From NCBI GenBank assembly GCA_902777275.1, contig CACYTI010000022.1, positions 1 through 34,304 on the forward strand: a DNA stretch of 34,304 nucleotides, written 5' to 3'. The notes below the pieces were generated by a model, which did not search any database, was not told where the DNA came from, and saw nothing but the letters and a program-made list of their open reading frames with translations. The stretch is from an uncultured Ruminococcus sp. GTDB taxonomy: Bacteria > Bacillota > Clostridia > Oscillospirales > Acutalibacteraceae. The translations under genes were made by a program, and so were the position numbers. Positions within the stretch are counted from its first letter, which is position 1. The number at the start of each line of letters is the position of its first letter. Positions 24,859 to 34,304 of the stretch are shown here, piece after piece.

Positions 24859-26100
24859 GTGAGAAATAATACAAAACCGATCGTTGCCTCCGTAATTGTT
24901 GTTATAGCGGCGTTAACGGGAATTTTTGCTTTTTGCTCCTTCAAGGGGAAATACGGTTTCAAAAGCGAGCCTCAGCTTCAAAAGCCGGCGGTTTCTCTTG
25001 AAAAGCGCTCGCTGCAAAGCAGGGATCAGCTTACAACCCGGCTTTGCAGGGATAACCTCGGGAGCGACACTCAGAAAAACGCTTACGACGAAATTTTAAA
25101 GCACGCTGAAAACGCTGACAACGAACGCTTTCATCTGAACGGCGCAACAAAAAATGACCTTCAAATCGCGATAAACGCCGTTCGGGCGGATCATCCCGAG
25201 GTGTTCTGGCTTGATAACGAATCGTGTTACCGATATTACGAGTATGAGGACGGAATTACCGCCGAGCTGAACTTCTCAATGACGGGCGATGAGCTTGAGG
25301 AGGCACAATCGGATTTAAACAGCGTTGTAAATCAGATCATCGCTCAGGCTCCCGATAACGCAACCGACTACGACGTCGAGCTGTTCATCAATGAATACAT
25401 GATCGAAGCCTGCCACTATGAGCCGCAGTGCGATCAAAAGCACAGCGCCTACGGCGCGCTCGTTCTCGGTCAGGCTGTGTGTGACGGATACTCGCACGCG
25501 TTTCAGCTTCTTTGCCGCTGTCTCGGAATAGAGTGTACGGTGATAGAGGGCACCTCCGACTTTAACGAGGACGCCGACGACGGTCATATGTGGAACTGCA
25601 TTCTGCTTGGAGACGAATGGTACCACGTTGACGTAACCTGGAACGACGTTTCAAACGCCGCCTGTGAAGCCGAGCGATATTTTTATTTGAACCTGGACGA
25701 CAGTCAGATTTTGCAGGACCACATAATCAGCGGCGGATTTGAACAGCGCATGGATAACAAGGGCAATTATTTTAATATTTTTGTTCCCGAATGCAGCAGC
25801 GATCTGCTGTGCTATATGAAAATGAACTTTGTCACCATTGCGGATCCCGAATTCGATGATCAAATCATTGCCTCGCTTATCGACGCGTCGCGGCGGAGAA
25901 GTACCTGCTGCGCGTACCTTATAAATGAAACCCGGAGCTTTAAGGAACTGAGCGGACAGATAGCCGATAAATACGCGGCGGAGTGGGTCAAGGCGGCAAA
26001 TCATTTTACAGACGGCAACCCCGAAATTGCGGAAAACGGCAGAATAATCACATACGAAAACAAGCGTGTGCTTGTGATCATGTTATCTTACACGGAATAA
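24859..26100 (+). CDS. Membrane-anchored transglutaminase-like protein
   Basis: 413 residues from a GTG start with AGGGTGA just upstream. One N-terminal membrane segment (about 7-28: [20 protein letters not shown]) makes it a type II or secreted surface protein. The transglutaminase-like core (about 180-270) has the Cys-His-Asp triad in order: [21 protein letters not shown] and YHVDVTWND. The preceding [14 protein letters not shown] segment is typical of clostridial transglutaminase-domain proteins. The C-terminal about 120 residues are unassigned. The triad is intact, so protease or amidase-like activity is possible. The substrate is unknown, and the neighbouring leuCD genes give no clue. 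Confidence 0.85.
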   Translation: MRNNTKPIVASVIVVIAALTGIFAFCSFKGKYGFKSEPQLQKPAVSLEKRSLQSRDQLTTRLCRDNLGSDTQKNAYDEILKHAENADNERFHLNGATKNDLQIAINAVRADHPEVFWLDNESCYRYYEYEDGITAELNFSMTGDELEEAQSDLNSVVNQIIAQAPDNATDYDVELFINEYMIEACHYEPQCDQKHSAYGALVLGQAVCDGYSHAFQLLCRCLGIECTVIEGTSDFNEDADDGHMWNCILLGDEWYHVDVTWNDVSNAACEAERYFYLNLDDSQILQDHIISGGFEQRMDNKGNYFNIFVPECSSDLLCYMKMNFVTIADPEFDDQIIASLIDASRRRSTCCAYLINETRSFKELSGQIADKYAAEWVKAANHFTDGNPEIAENGRIITYENKRVLVIMLSYTE

Positions 26101-26183
26101 GTTTTCGGTTTCAGATAATATATACAATTAATATATACAACAGATTACAAAATAAAGAAATAATTTTTACAGGAGTGATTATT

Positions 26184-27449
26184 ATGGGTATGACAATGTC
26201 CCAGAAAATTCTCGCGGCTCACGCGAGTCTTGACGAGGTAAAGGCGGGTCAGCTTATCAACGCCGAGCTTGATATGGTGCTGGGCAACGATGTTACCTCG
26301 CCGGTAGCCATAAACGTTTTTGAGGAAAACGGAGCGACGGCGGTGTTTGACAACACCAAAATCGCTATGATCATGGATCACTTTACCCCAAACAAGGATA
26401 TCAAGGCGGCAACGCTGGTCAAGCAGACCAGAACCTTTGCCGGCAAATACGACATCAAAAACTTTATGGACGTCGGTATGATGGGCATTGAACACGCGCT
26501 GCTTCCCGAAAAAGGTCTTGTTGGTCCCGGCTGCCTTTGTATAGGAGCGGACTCTCACACCTGCACCTACGGCGCTCTCGGAGCATTTTCCACGGGCGTC
26601 GGCTCAACCGATATGGCTGCAGGCATGATAAGCGGCAAGGCTTGGTTCAAGGTTCCCTCCGCAGTAAAATTCAACATCGTCGGCAAGCCTCAGGGCTATG
26701 TCAGCGGCAAGGATGTTATTTTGCATATCATAGGTGAGATCGGCGTTGACGGCGCTCTCTACAAGTCGATGGAGTTTGCAGGCGAGGGTCTTAAATATCT
26801 CAACATCGACGACAGGCTCTGCATAGCCAACATGGCTATCGAGGCAGGCGCGAAAAACGGAATCTTCCCGGTTGACGATATCACAAGGGCTTACTGTGAC
26901 GGCAGATATCAAGGCACGCCCGTTGAGTACACCGCTGACGAGGACGCCGAGTACGACGCGGAATATACGATCAATCTCGGAAAGCTCCGTCCCACGGTAG
27001 CTTTCCCGCATCTTCCCGAAAATACCCGCACCGTTGATGAGATCGGCGAGAACGAGGTCAAAATAGATCAGTGCGTAATAGGAAGCTGCACGAACGGCAG
27101 GATCTCCGACCTTCGCGCCGCCGCAGAGGTTTTGAAGGGCAAAAAAATAGCCAAGGGCGTGCGCTGCATAATCATTCCCGGCACTCAGAAAATCTGGCTC
27201 GACGCGATGCACGAGGGTCTGTTCGATATCTTTATCGAGGCGGGCGCGGTTGTGTCCACACCTACCTGCGGTCCCTGTCTCGGAGGTCATATGGGCATTT
27301 TGGCGGCCGGCGAAAAGGCGGTTTCAACCACTAACCGCAACTTTGTCGGCAGAATGGGTCATGTAGACAGCGAAGTGTACCTCGCAAGCCCCGCAGTCGC
27401 GGCGGCAAGCGCAGTTAAGGGATATATCACCGACCCCGCGAAAGTTTAA
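26184..27449 (+). CDS. leuC: 3-isopropylmalate dehydratase large subunit
   Basis: 421 residues from the ATG at 26184, eight bases after AGGAG; the longer open frame back to 25983 overlaps the previous gene and is rejected. With LeuD it isomerises 2- to 3-isopropylmalate in leucine synthesis. The 4Fe-4S cluster ligands are in [14 protein letters not shown] and [13 protein letters not shown], with [25 protein letters not shown] upstream carrying the third. The length and wording match the shorter LeuC/HacA class (about 420) rather than the 466-residue enterobacterial form. No T-box or leader is visible in the 83-bp gap upstream. Confidence 0.95.
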   Translation: MGMTMSQKILAAHASLDEVKAGQLINAELDMVLGNDVTSPVAINVFEENGATAVFDNTKIAMIMDHFTPNKDIKAATLVKQTRTFAGKYDIKNFMDVGMMGIEHALLPEKGLVGPGCLCIGADSHTCTYGALGAFSTGVGSTDMAAGMISGKAWFKVPSAVKFNIVGKPQGYVSGKDVILHIIGEIGVDGALYKSMEFAGEGLKYLNIDDRLCIANMAIEAGAKNGIFPVDDITRAYCDGRYQGTPVEYTADEDAEYDAEYTINLGKLRPTVAFPHLPENTRTVDEIGENEVKIDQCVIGSCTNGRISDLRAAAEVLKGKKIAKGVRCIIIPGTQKIWLDAMHEGLFDIFIEAGAVVSTPTCGPCLGGHMGILAAGEKAVSTTNRNFVGRMGHVDSEVYLASPAVAAASAVKGYITDPAKV

Positions 27450-27462
27450 GGAGGAATTTGTT

Positions 27463-27942
27463 ATGAACGCAAAAGGCAGAGTACATAAATTCGGAGACAA
27501 CGTTGACACAGACGTAATAATTCCCGCGCGCTACCTCAACACCGCATCTCACAAGGAGCTTGCGGCGCACTGCATGGAGGATATCGACGCCGAGTTTGTA
27601 AATAAGGTTGAGCAGGGCGACATCATGGTTGCCGAGAAAAACTTCGGCTGCGGCTCCTCACGCGAGCACGCGCCCATCGCGATCAAGGCGAGCGGAATTT
27701 CCTGCGTTATCGCTTCGACTTTCGCGAGAATCTTCTACCGCAACTCGATCAACATCGGACTTCCTATTTTGGAGTGCGACGAAGCGGCGAGAGAAATCAG
27801 TGAGGGCGACATTGTAAGCGTTAATTTTGACACCGGCGTTATCACCGACGAAACCACGGGAAAGACGTATCAGGCGGAACCGTTCCCCGAATTTATCCAA
27901 AACATCATTTCAAAGGGCGGACTTATCAACTCGATTTTATAA
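27463..27942 (+). CDS. leuD: 3-isopropylmalate dehydratase small subunit
   Basis: 159 residues, the short LeuD class that pairs with the LeuC type upstream. Landmarks: [21 protein letters not shown] at the start and the swivelling-domain signature [24 protein letters not shown] precedes the ATG, 13 bases after the leuC stop, so leuC and leuD are one operon. A strong bidirectional terminator follows. leuA and leuB are not in the window. Confidence 0.96.
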   Translation: MNAKGRVHKFGDNVDTDVIIPARYLNTASHKELAAHCMEDIDAEFVNKVEQGDIMVAEKNFGCGSSREHAPIAIKASGISCVIASTFARIFYRNSINIGLPILECDEAAREISEGDIVSVNFDTGVITDETTGKTYQAEPFPEFIQNIISKGGLINSIL

Positions 27943-27964
27943 TTTGTATAATAATAAAAGAACA

Positions 27965-28003
27965 CCCCCATGCTGACCGCGTTTGCTGCGGTGAGCATGG
28001 GGG
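27965..28003. terminator. Bidirectional terminator between leuD and the methyltransferase gene
   Basis: CCCCCATGCT and ACCGC in the left arm pair with GCGGT and AGCATGGGGG in the right arm, with one G/G mismatch and a seven-base loop. The minus-strand side has the better T-rich tail. Confidence 0.8.
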
Positions 28004-28039
28004 TTGCTGCTACATATAAATCAGTGTTTCGTATTCTGT

Positions 28040-28699
28040 TTATTTCCGCTTTGAGGGATCGTAACTTCTTATAGAATACGCCTGCGGTTTCGGGTATAAT
28101 CTCAGGCCGTTAATGCGGAGTATTTCGCCGCCTTGCAGCTTTGTCCAGCCCGGACGGTTATCTAAAACTCTGCTTGTGCTCTGTTCGTACCAGCTTATGA
28201 AGGTTATCGGGTGCGTCAGGTTTTCCTCCAAATGTTTAATGAACTCCATAAATGTTTTCGGAAGAAACGAGCGCGCCAGCGTCAGAAATGTGTACGGGTT
28301 ATAGTCGAGCGTAAGCGCGTCGCCTATAAGTATATGAGCCTGATCGTAACGCTCTGTCCATTTCTGCGCAAGCTTGCCGACCTCCTCGTTGTACTCGATA
28401 CCATACAACTGCGCGGGGCAGTTCTCGTTTAGCAAAAAAGCAAGGATCCTTCCCTTTCCGCAGCCGACGTCTATCAGTGCGTCGGAGGAAGTGAGCGTTA
28501 CATCGGAAAAGATTTTTTTAAGCGTTGAGTAATGGGTGGAATCGGAGCCTGTGCCGCCTGTTCCCTTGGCGTCGTCGCGGTTTATGCTCGGGACATACTC
28601 GGCAAGGCTTTGACCGCAAATCCGTTTGTCGATTTTGACGTCGTGCTTTTTTGTGATATATCTGCCTATTTTCATATCGGCTTTTGCGATTAAATTCAT
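28040..28699 (-). CDS. Class I SAM-dependent methyltransferase, substrate unknown
   Basis: 219 residues from the ATG at 28699, which has AAGGA seven bases upstream; an ATG five codons earlier overlaps that site and is less likely. The Rossmann SAM-binding motif I is ALIDVGCGKGRILAFLL (about 75-91), with the acidic motif II residue in YGIEYNE and a motif III-like HILIGDALTLDY. The catalytic region shows no clear NPPY or other target-specifying signature. It is 27 bases downstream of lepA and probably co-transcribed. It ends at the shared terminator with leuD. The N-terminal about 60 residues are basic and could bind nucleic acid (weak inference). Confidence 0.8.
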   Translation of the reverse strand: MNLIAKADMKIGRYITKKHDVKIDKRICGQSLAEYVPSINRDDAKGTGGTGSDSTHYSTLKKIFSDVTLTSSDALIDVGCGKGRILAFLLNENCPAQLYGIEYNEEVGKLAQKWTERYDQAHILIGDALTLDYNPYTFLTLARSFLPKTFMEFIKHLEENLTHPITFISWYEQSTSRVLDNRPGWTKLQGGEILRINGLRLYPKPQAYSIRSYDPSKRK

Positions 28700-28726
28700 T
28701 GTATTTCCTTCCATCGGTGTTACATA

Positions 28727-30538
<1,812 letters not shown>

Positions 30539-30646
30539 AATCATTCTCCTGTTCGTGATTCGGTAAAATTATTATAAATGATTATAACACATCGGCGGCG
30601 TTTTAACAAGGAAAAAATAATTTCGGTTTTCAAATATGTAGGAGTA

Positions 30647-30655
30647 TTATCCACA
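30647..30655 (+). other. Single consensus DnaA box
   Basis: TTATCCACA, in the 30545-30713 gap between lepA and the zinc-ribbon gene. No others cluster with it, so it is not evidence of an origin. Confidence 0.4.
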
Positions 30656-30660
30656 CAGAA

Positions 30661-30685
30661 AACAACCCCCGCGCGGAGGGTTGTT
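30661..30685 (-). terminator. Intrinsic terminator of the zinc-ribbon gene
   Basis: AACAACCC (30661-30668) pairs with GGGTTGTT (30678-30685) with an inner GC-rich loop. On the minus strand it is followed by TTTT, 29 bases after the stop codon. Confidence 0.7.
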
Positions 30686-30713
30686 TTAGGGAATAAAGCA
30701 TATCAAGAAAGCG

Positions 30714-31940
30714 TTATTGTGTTCTAAGCCCAATACTGTGAAGCGTCGGGTTTTTATCGTGTAGAATTTCACTTGGTACATAACCGTTGATCATATATTT
30801 AGCATAATCACCGTTAAAGTCCTCAAAACAGAATGTTACATTATAACCGTCGATAACAGTGTTGTACACGAGCACTGATTGTGCAACTCCGGAAACCTCA
30901 AATTCTCCTATTACACCAGCAAGCTCATTATATGTCATATCAGAGGAAATAATGTCATTAAGCTTTGCTCCGTCCATAATTGATATTCCGTAATATGTAC
31001 TGTTATTATTTGATGTTGCAAATGCAAGACCGGGCAGCACATTGTAATTATAGATATAAGGAGTTCCGCTGCTGCTGAATACGTATGTAAGTTGAACGTT
31101 AGCAGATTCATATTCGCCGCCCATTATTTCAATTATCTTGTCCAAGCTTTTATCCGCAAGCTCCACCGCCGTATATTCACGCGGTTCTGTAGCGGGAGGC
31201 TCGGTAGTTAAAGGAACAGTAGTAGGCGCTTCTGTTGTCGGAGGCTCGGTTGTCGGCGGTTCCGTTGTGGGCGCCGCTGTTGTCGGTGCGAGAGTAGTAA
31301 CGGGCGCGGTTGTCGCGACTGTCGTTTCGGCGGCAGTCGGCTTGGTGGCGGGCTTGTCCTTCGGGCGCGGAGTTATTACATACTGCTCTTTTTCCTCGTC
31401 AATTTTGACGACGGTTTCTGCGCTGATGATTTCATCCTGCTTCTTCTCCGAAAGCTCGGCAAGCTCGGATAAAGCTGTTTTCTGGTCGGTTCCAGGCTCT
31501 GCAACCATAATGCTTGCCGCCGCCATTTTTGCGGCGTCTTCCTCTCCTGCGGGACTTATGCCGATTTCGGTTACTTTTTCGCTGTTCTTGTCGGTTTTCA
31601 AGTCGATTTGATACCCCGGACCCGTATAGACGGCGTTCGCCTCGTTGACGACCCATTTGTTTTCGTCAAGCTTGTTTTCGCCCAAAATCCGGTTCATCTC
31701 CGCCGTGTACTGCGAACAGGTGAAATCAAAAGTGTTAACATCTGATTTGCCTCTGTTAATGAGCAAAACGGCGATAACAACACCAAGCGCAACCAAAACT
31801 CCGATCAAACAAAAAAGAATAATAAGCAGCTTTTTTCGGTTGTTCTTTGGCGGCTGAGGAGCATAGTCCTGAGTGCGGCAGTTCGGACATACAGGCGCAC
31901 CGTCGGGAACAGGCGCTCCGCATTTTTTACAATTAATCAT
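30714..31940 (-). CDS. Zinc-ribbon membrane protein with Thr/Pro-rich linker, function unknown
   Basis: 408 residues. The N-terminal cytoplasmic zinc ribbon has CKKCGAPVPDGAPVCPNC (residues 4-21), then a basic stop and a membrane helix (about 35-62, LLIILFCLIGVLVALGVVIAVLL). An extracellular domain (about 65-190) contains NRILGENKLDENKWVV. A Thr/Pro/Glu low-complexity stretch (about 200-255, repeated TTEPP and TTAAP units) follows, and a C-terminal domain (about 258-408) has YESANVQLTYVFSSSG. The ribbon-helix-low-complexity plan is common in Clostridia. AGGAGG sits seven bases before the ATG. Role unknown; a surface sensor or anchor is plausible. Confidence 0.8.
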   Translation of the reverse strand: MINCKKCGAPVPDGAPVCPNCRTQDYAPQPPKNNRKKLLIILFCLIGVLVALGVVIAVLLINRGKSDVNTFDFTCSQYTAEMNRILGENKLDENKWVVNEANAVYTGPGYQIDLKTDKNSEKVTEIGISPAGEEDAAKMAAASIMVAEPGTDQKTALSELAELSEKKQDEIISAETVVKIDEEKEQYVITPRPKDKPATKPTAAETTVATTAPVTTLAPTTAAPTTEPPTTEPPTTEAPTTVPLTTEPPATEPREYTAVELADKSLDKIIEIMGGEYESANVQLTYVFSSSGTPYIYNYNVLPGLAFATSNNNSTYYGISIMDGAKLNDIISSDMTYNELAGVIGEFEVSGVAQSVLVYNTVIDGYNVTFCFEDFNGDYAKYMINGYVPSEILHDKNPTLHSIGLRTQ

Positions 31941-32304
31941 GTTTTGACCTCCTATAGTGTGATTTTTTGAATAAAAAAACTATAGAATTATTTTATCATA
32001 CAATAACTCCCCGTACAAGCCAAAAAATCCCCTATATATTTGTATATAATACACAATGCGGAAAGCGATCTGCGAGTTACACCTTTGTAACCAAATCGGT
32101 AACAAAAACGAAACATTTAAATTTTTACAGTTTGCACATATAAAAGTGAAAAAACAGAACATCACAAAGAGTTTTAAATTGCTTTATTTGAATAATAAAT
32201 GATTTGTTTGTAAGTGTTGTACAAAAAACAAGATGTAGATTTGGTTGACATCACTAAAGAAAGGCGTTATAATCACGGGCAAATCCGAAAGGAGTAACGT
32301 GATT
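31941..32304. promoter_or_regulatory. Divergent intergenic region with two promoters
   Basis: A 364-bp stretch between the zinc-ribbon and 3D-domain genes. It contains TTGTAC-17-TAAAAT for the zinc-ribbon gene (minus, 31990-32018) and TTGACA-17-TATAAT for the 3D gene (plus, 32245-32273). The middle (about 32050-32240) shows no gene, riboswitch or hairpin that I can recognise. Confidence 0.55.
32245..32273 (+). promoter_or_regulatory. Full-consensus promoter of the G5/3D gene
   Basis: TTGACA (32245-32250), 17-bp spacer, TATAAT (32268-32273). The leader is about 25 bases. Confidence 0.8.
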
Positions 32305-33387
32305 ATGAAAACAGACAGCAAAAGACATTTTGTAAAATCCTTTTGTGCGCTTTCAATAGCGTCGTTAATAGTTATCAGCTCACTTGTATCGGTTACAGCC
32401 GCGATCGCGGGCGGATCAATGTCCGATTCCGCCTCGGCGCGTGTATCGGCGTCAACCGTCAAAAAAGTAATTCTCGACGTAGACGGCGCACGCAAAACCG
32501 TAAGCTTTACAGGAAAAACCGTGGGAGAGCTTCTTCTCAATGAGGGCGTTACCGTGAGCGAGGGTCAAATCGTTGTTCCCGCCGCGGAAACCAAGGTCAC
32601 TCCATATATGGTTGTCAACGTGCGCAGCGCCAAGCCAGTAAGCGTTACAGCCGACGGTAAAACGAGAACGGTCATGCTTGCATACGGAAACGTTGTCGAT
32701 GCTCTAAAGCTTGCGGGTATTCACTTGTACAGCGAGGATATTCTCAGCGTGGAGCGCACGGCGAAAATCGAAGATATAAAAGACCTTAAAATTCAGCGCG
32801 TCACATACAGTCAGAAAATAGACAAAGAAAAGGTTCCTTTTGAAAAGGTGACTCAGAATTCCGACGAAGTCGAGCCCGGCGAGACGAAACCCGGCGCCGA
32901 GGGTAAGAACGGCGAAAAGGAAATCGTCAGGAAGGTCAAGTACATAGACGGCAAAGCTGTTTCCGAGACCGTTGTTTCCGAGAAGATCACAAAAGAACCC
33001 GTTGACGAAGTAACTCTTGTGGGTACCAAAGGCATTGACTCAACCGGCGGAGTCGGCACGTTTGTCGATTCAAACGGCGTGACCGTCGCTTATAAGGAAG
33101 TGTTCACCGGTTCGGGCACAGCTTACACCGCCCCCTCCGGAGCGCTCACAGCTACAGGCGTGCCCGCTTATCACGGCGGCGTGGCGATCGACCCCAACCT
33201 TATCCCCTACGGCTCTAAGCTGTATGTCGTGTCTACTGACGGCAGCGTTGTATACGGTTACTGCACGGCGGTCGATACAGGCGGCTTCTGCGATGACGGA
33301 TCGGCGATTATCGACGTGTTCTATGATACATACGACGAGTGTATCAACTGGGGCAGACGCGATGTTAACGTATATGTTATAGAATAA
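32305..33387 (+). CDS. Secreted G5 and 3D domain cell-wall protein (YabE-like)
   Basis: 360 residues from the ATG at 32305, ten bases after GGAG; a GTG two codons earlier is possible. A signal or anchor segment (about 10-38) is followed by two DUF348 ubiquitin-like repeats (about 55-145, KTVSFTGKTVGELLLNEGVTV and RTVMLAYGNVVDALKLAGI), a G5 domain (about 155-235, ending EPVDEVTLVGTK) and a C-terminal 3D domain (about 265-360). The three catalytic-type Asp are in AVDTGGF, AIIDVFYDT and GRRDVNVYVIE. Such proteins remodel peptidoglycan like resuscitation-promoting factors or MltA. Lytic activity is inferred from the domain only. Confidence 0.92.
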   Translation: MKTDSKRHFVKSFCALSIASLIVISSLVSVTAAIAGGSMSDSASARVSASTVKKVILDVDGARKTVSFTGKTVGELLLNEGVTVSEGQIVVPAAETKVTPYMVVNVRSAKPVSVTADGKTRTVMLAYGNVVDALKLAGIHLYSEDILSVERTAKIEDIKDLKIQRVTYSQKIDKEKVPFEKVTQNSDEVEPGETKPGAEGKNGEKEIVRKVKYIDGKAVSETVVSEKITKEPVDEVTLVGTKGIDSTGGVGTFVDSNGVTVAYKEVFTGSGTAYTAPSGALTATGVPAYHGGVAIDPNLIPYGSKLYVVSTDGSVVYGYCTAVDTGGFCDDGSAIIDVFYDTYDECINWGRRDVNVYVIE

Positions 33388-33429
33388 TTTAAGAAAGTAA
33401 TTGATTTCTTAAAAAAAATGCGCTATAAT

Positions 33430-33468
33430 AAGGGACGGCACCTAAAATGTGCCGCCCTTACTTTTTTT
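33430..33468 (+). terminator. Intrinsic terminator of the G5/3D gene
   Basis: AAGGGACGGCAC (33430-33441) pairs with GTGCCGCCCTT (33449-33459) with one bulged A, followed by seven T. Confidence 0.8.
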
Positions 33469-33483
33469 GAAAGGAACTGTACT

Positions 33484-34020
33484 ATGAAAAGAATTATTGC
33501 CCTTATCCTTTGTTTGGGAATGTTCGCGGCTGCGGCGGCAGGCTGCGGAGGTCAAGCCAAAGAACCTGTAGCTACCGGCGACGAGGCGAAAAGCAAGAGC
33601 GTCTCCGACTATAAGAATACATATGAGGGGTTGCTCAATTATCTTTCGGCGTGGGGATATATTAATCCGCTGAAAGATAACGAGGGAGTTACTTACACCA
33701 ATATGACCGCCGAATTGATCGGAGCCAAGCAGGGCAGAAGATTTACGGCGATGAATACAAAAAACACCACTATAGAGATTTATGAGTATGACCTTAACAA
33801 GCTCGACGCCACCGCCGACGAGGTCAGAAGCTCAGTAGAAAAGAACAACACCTTCCAAAACCTGTTTGACGAAAAGGTTAATAACGTGTATCTCACCAAA
33901 AACGGAAGATACATGATGATTTATAACGATACAAGCATAAATGACGACACAAAGGACACCGACGAAAACTACAAGAACAGACAAGAGTGTATTGACAAGT
34001 TCCTTGAGTTCGACAAATAA
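33484..34020 (+). CDS. Small lipoprotein of unknown function
   Basis: 178 residues from the ATG at 33484, which follows GAAAGGA; the open frame upstream runs through the terminator and is not coding. The lipoprotein signal MKRIIALILCLGMFAAAAAGC has its lipidated Cys at about residue 21. The mature part is hydrophilic, with YEGLLNYLSAWGYINPLKD, GRRFTAMNTKNTTIEIYEYDL and NGRYMMIYNDTSIND. I do not recognise the family. No promoter was identified separate from readthrough of the 3D gene, whose terminator lies just upstream. Confidence 0.75.
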   Translation: MKRIIALILCLGMFAAAAAGCGGQAKEPVATGDEAKSKSVSDYKNTYEGLLNYLSAWGYINPLKDNEGVTYTNMTAELIGAKQGRRFTAMNTKNTTIEIYEYDLNKLDATADEVRSSVEKNNTFQNLFDEKVNNVYLTKNGRYMMIYNDTSINDDTKDTDENYKNRQECIDKFLEFDK

Positions 34021-34115
34021 AATGCGCCGGTAGGCGCTCTCCCGCCTTTGAAAAAACAGCTTTACGACACATTCGTCAACGTCGGGGCGGAGAAACATCC
34101 AATAAAGTAAAAAAG

Positions 34116-34150
34116 AGCGGAGCAGGAAACGCAGCCTGTTCCGCTTTATT
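34116..34150 (+). terminator. Intrinsic terminator after the small lipoprotein
   Basis: AGCGGAGCAGG (34116-34126) pairs with CCTGTTCCGCT (34135-34145), including one G-U pair, followed by TTATT. Confidence 0.65.
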
Positions 34151-34256
34151 AAATTAAAGCGAGATACAATATATAGTGGCAGAAAGGGAAAAAACAGGCA
34201 AAAAGCACAAGCTGAAAATATTCGGAAAAATTTTTTAAAAAATTTTCAAAAAAGGC

Positions 34257-34285
34257 TTGACATTTGCCGGACTTAGTATTATAAT
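34257..34285 (+). promoter_or_regulatory. Strong promoter at the right edge, target gene outside the window
   Basis: TTGACA (34257-34262), 17-bp spacer, TATAAT (34280-34285). Directly upstream (about 34226-34255) is an almost pure A/T tract resembling an UP element. TGCCG (34266-34270) and CGGCA (34300-34304) bracket the -10. The design suits a highly expressed RNA or ribosomal gene. Confidence 0.75.
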
Positions 34286-34304
34286 AGCAAATGTTCGGTC
34301 GGCA

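Noticed and set aside
25983-26183. N-terminal extension of LeuC
   Set aside because: It overlaps the transglutaminase-like gene in another frame, and the ATG at 26184 has the ribosome-binding site and starts the conserved LeuC sequence.
30647-30655. Replication origin suggested by a DnaA box
   Set aside because: A single box without a cluster or an A/T unwinding region is not an origin.
34021-34110. In-frame 29-codon extension after the lipoprotein stop (ending VNVGAEKHPIK), suggestive of stop readthrough
   Set aside because: An open stretch this short is expected by chance, there is no readthrough signal, and the upstream protein is complete.

Overview
The window looks like a chromosomal segment of a gut-type Clostridia, most likely Oscillospirales (Ruminococcaceae or a relative). 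The basis is the ribosome-binding sites, the low-to-mid GC content, the origin-region gene order (rpmH-rnpA-yidD-yidC-jag-mnmE-mnmG-rsmG-noc-parA-parB), a secreted BspA-type leucine-rich-repeat protein with a dockerin-like tail, and lipoproteins with low-complexity linkers. Species cannot be assigned from the sequence alone.

Left part (1-9.4 kb). The edge is accessory-like: a small-peptide locus with its own promoter and a sequestered ribosome-binding site, a 3' remnant of an XRE regulator, and a lipoprotein gene. guaB (IMP dehydrogenase) and a 1161-residue secreted LRR_5/dockerin protein follow, each ended by a terminator with nearly the same stem. A divergent pair of AraC regulators and a stand-alone CinA C-terminal (PncC) gene come next.

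9.4-12.8 kb. A 113-bp MITE-like element precedes rsmE and mtnN. ilvB follows with its own promoter and no adjacent small subunit.

13-24 kb, all minus strand. This is the conserved origin-flanking block: rpmH, rnpA, yidD, yidC, jag, mnmE, mnmG, rsmG, noc, parA, parB, serS. Two perfect parS sites lie between noc and parA, and a third lies inside mnmG. Terminator hairpins after rpmH, jag and noc divide the block into units. dnaA/dnaN are not next to rpmH; a QueT-type transporter gene is there instead. Together the block provides ribosome and tRNA maturation, membrane insertion and chromosome segregation or nucleoid occlusion.

24-34 kb. A membrane-anchored transglutaminase-like protein, leuCD (leucine synthesis), a lepA-methyltransferase pair, a zinc-ribbon membrane protein with a Thr/Pro linker, a G5/3D cell-wall protein behind a consensus promoter, and a small lipoprotein. 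The right edge ends in a consensus promoter with an A/T-rich upstream tract, aimed at a gene beyond the window.

No CRISPR array, tRNA, rRNA, prophage or transposase gene was seen. Most of the window is ordinary housekeeping DNA. The points most worth a second look are the left-edge small-peptide locus, the MITE-like element, and the Noc/ParB pair with its site arrangement.
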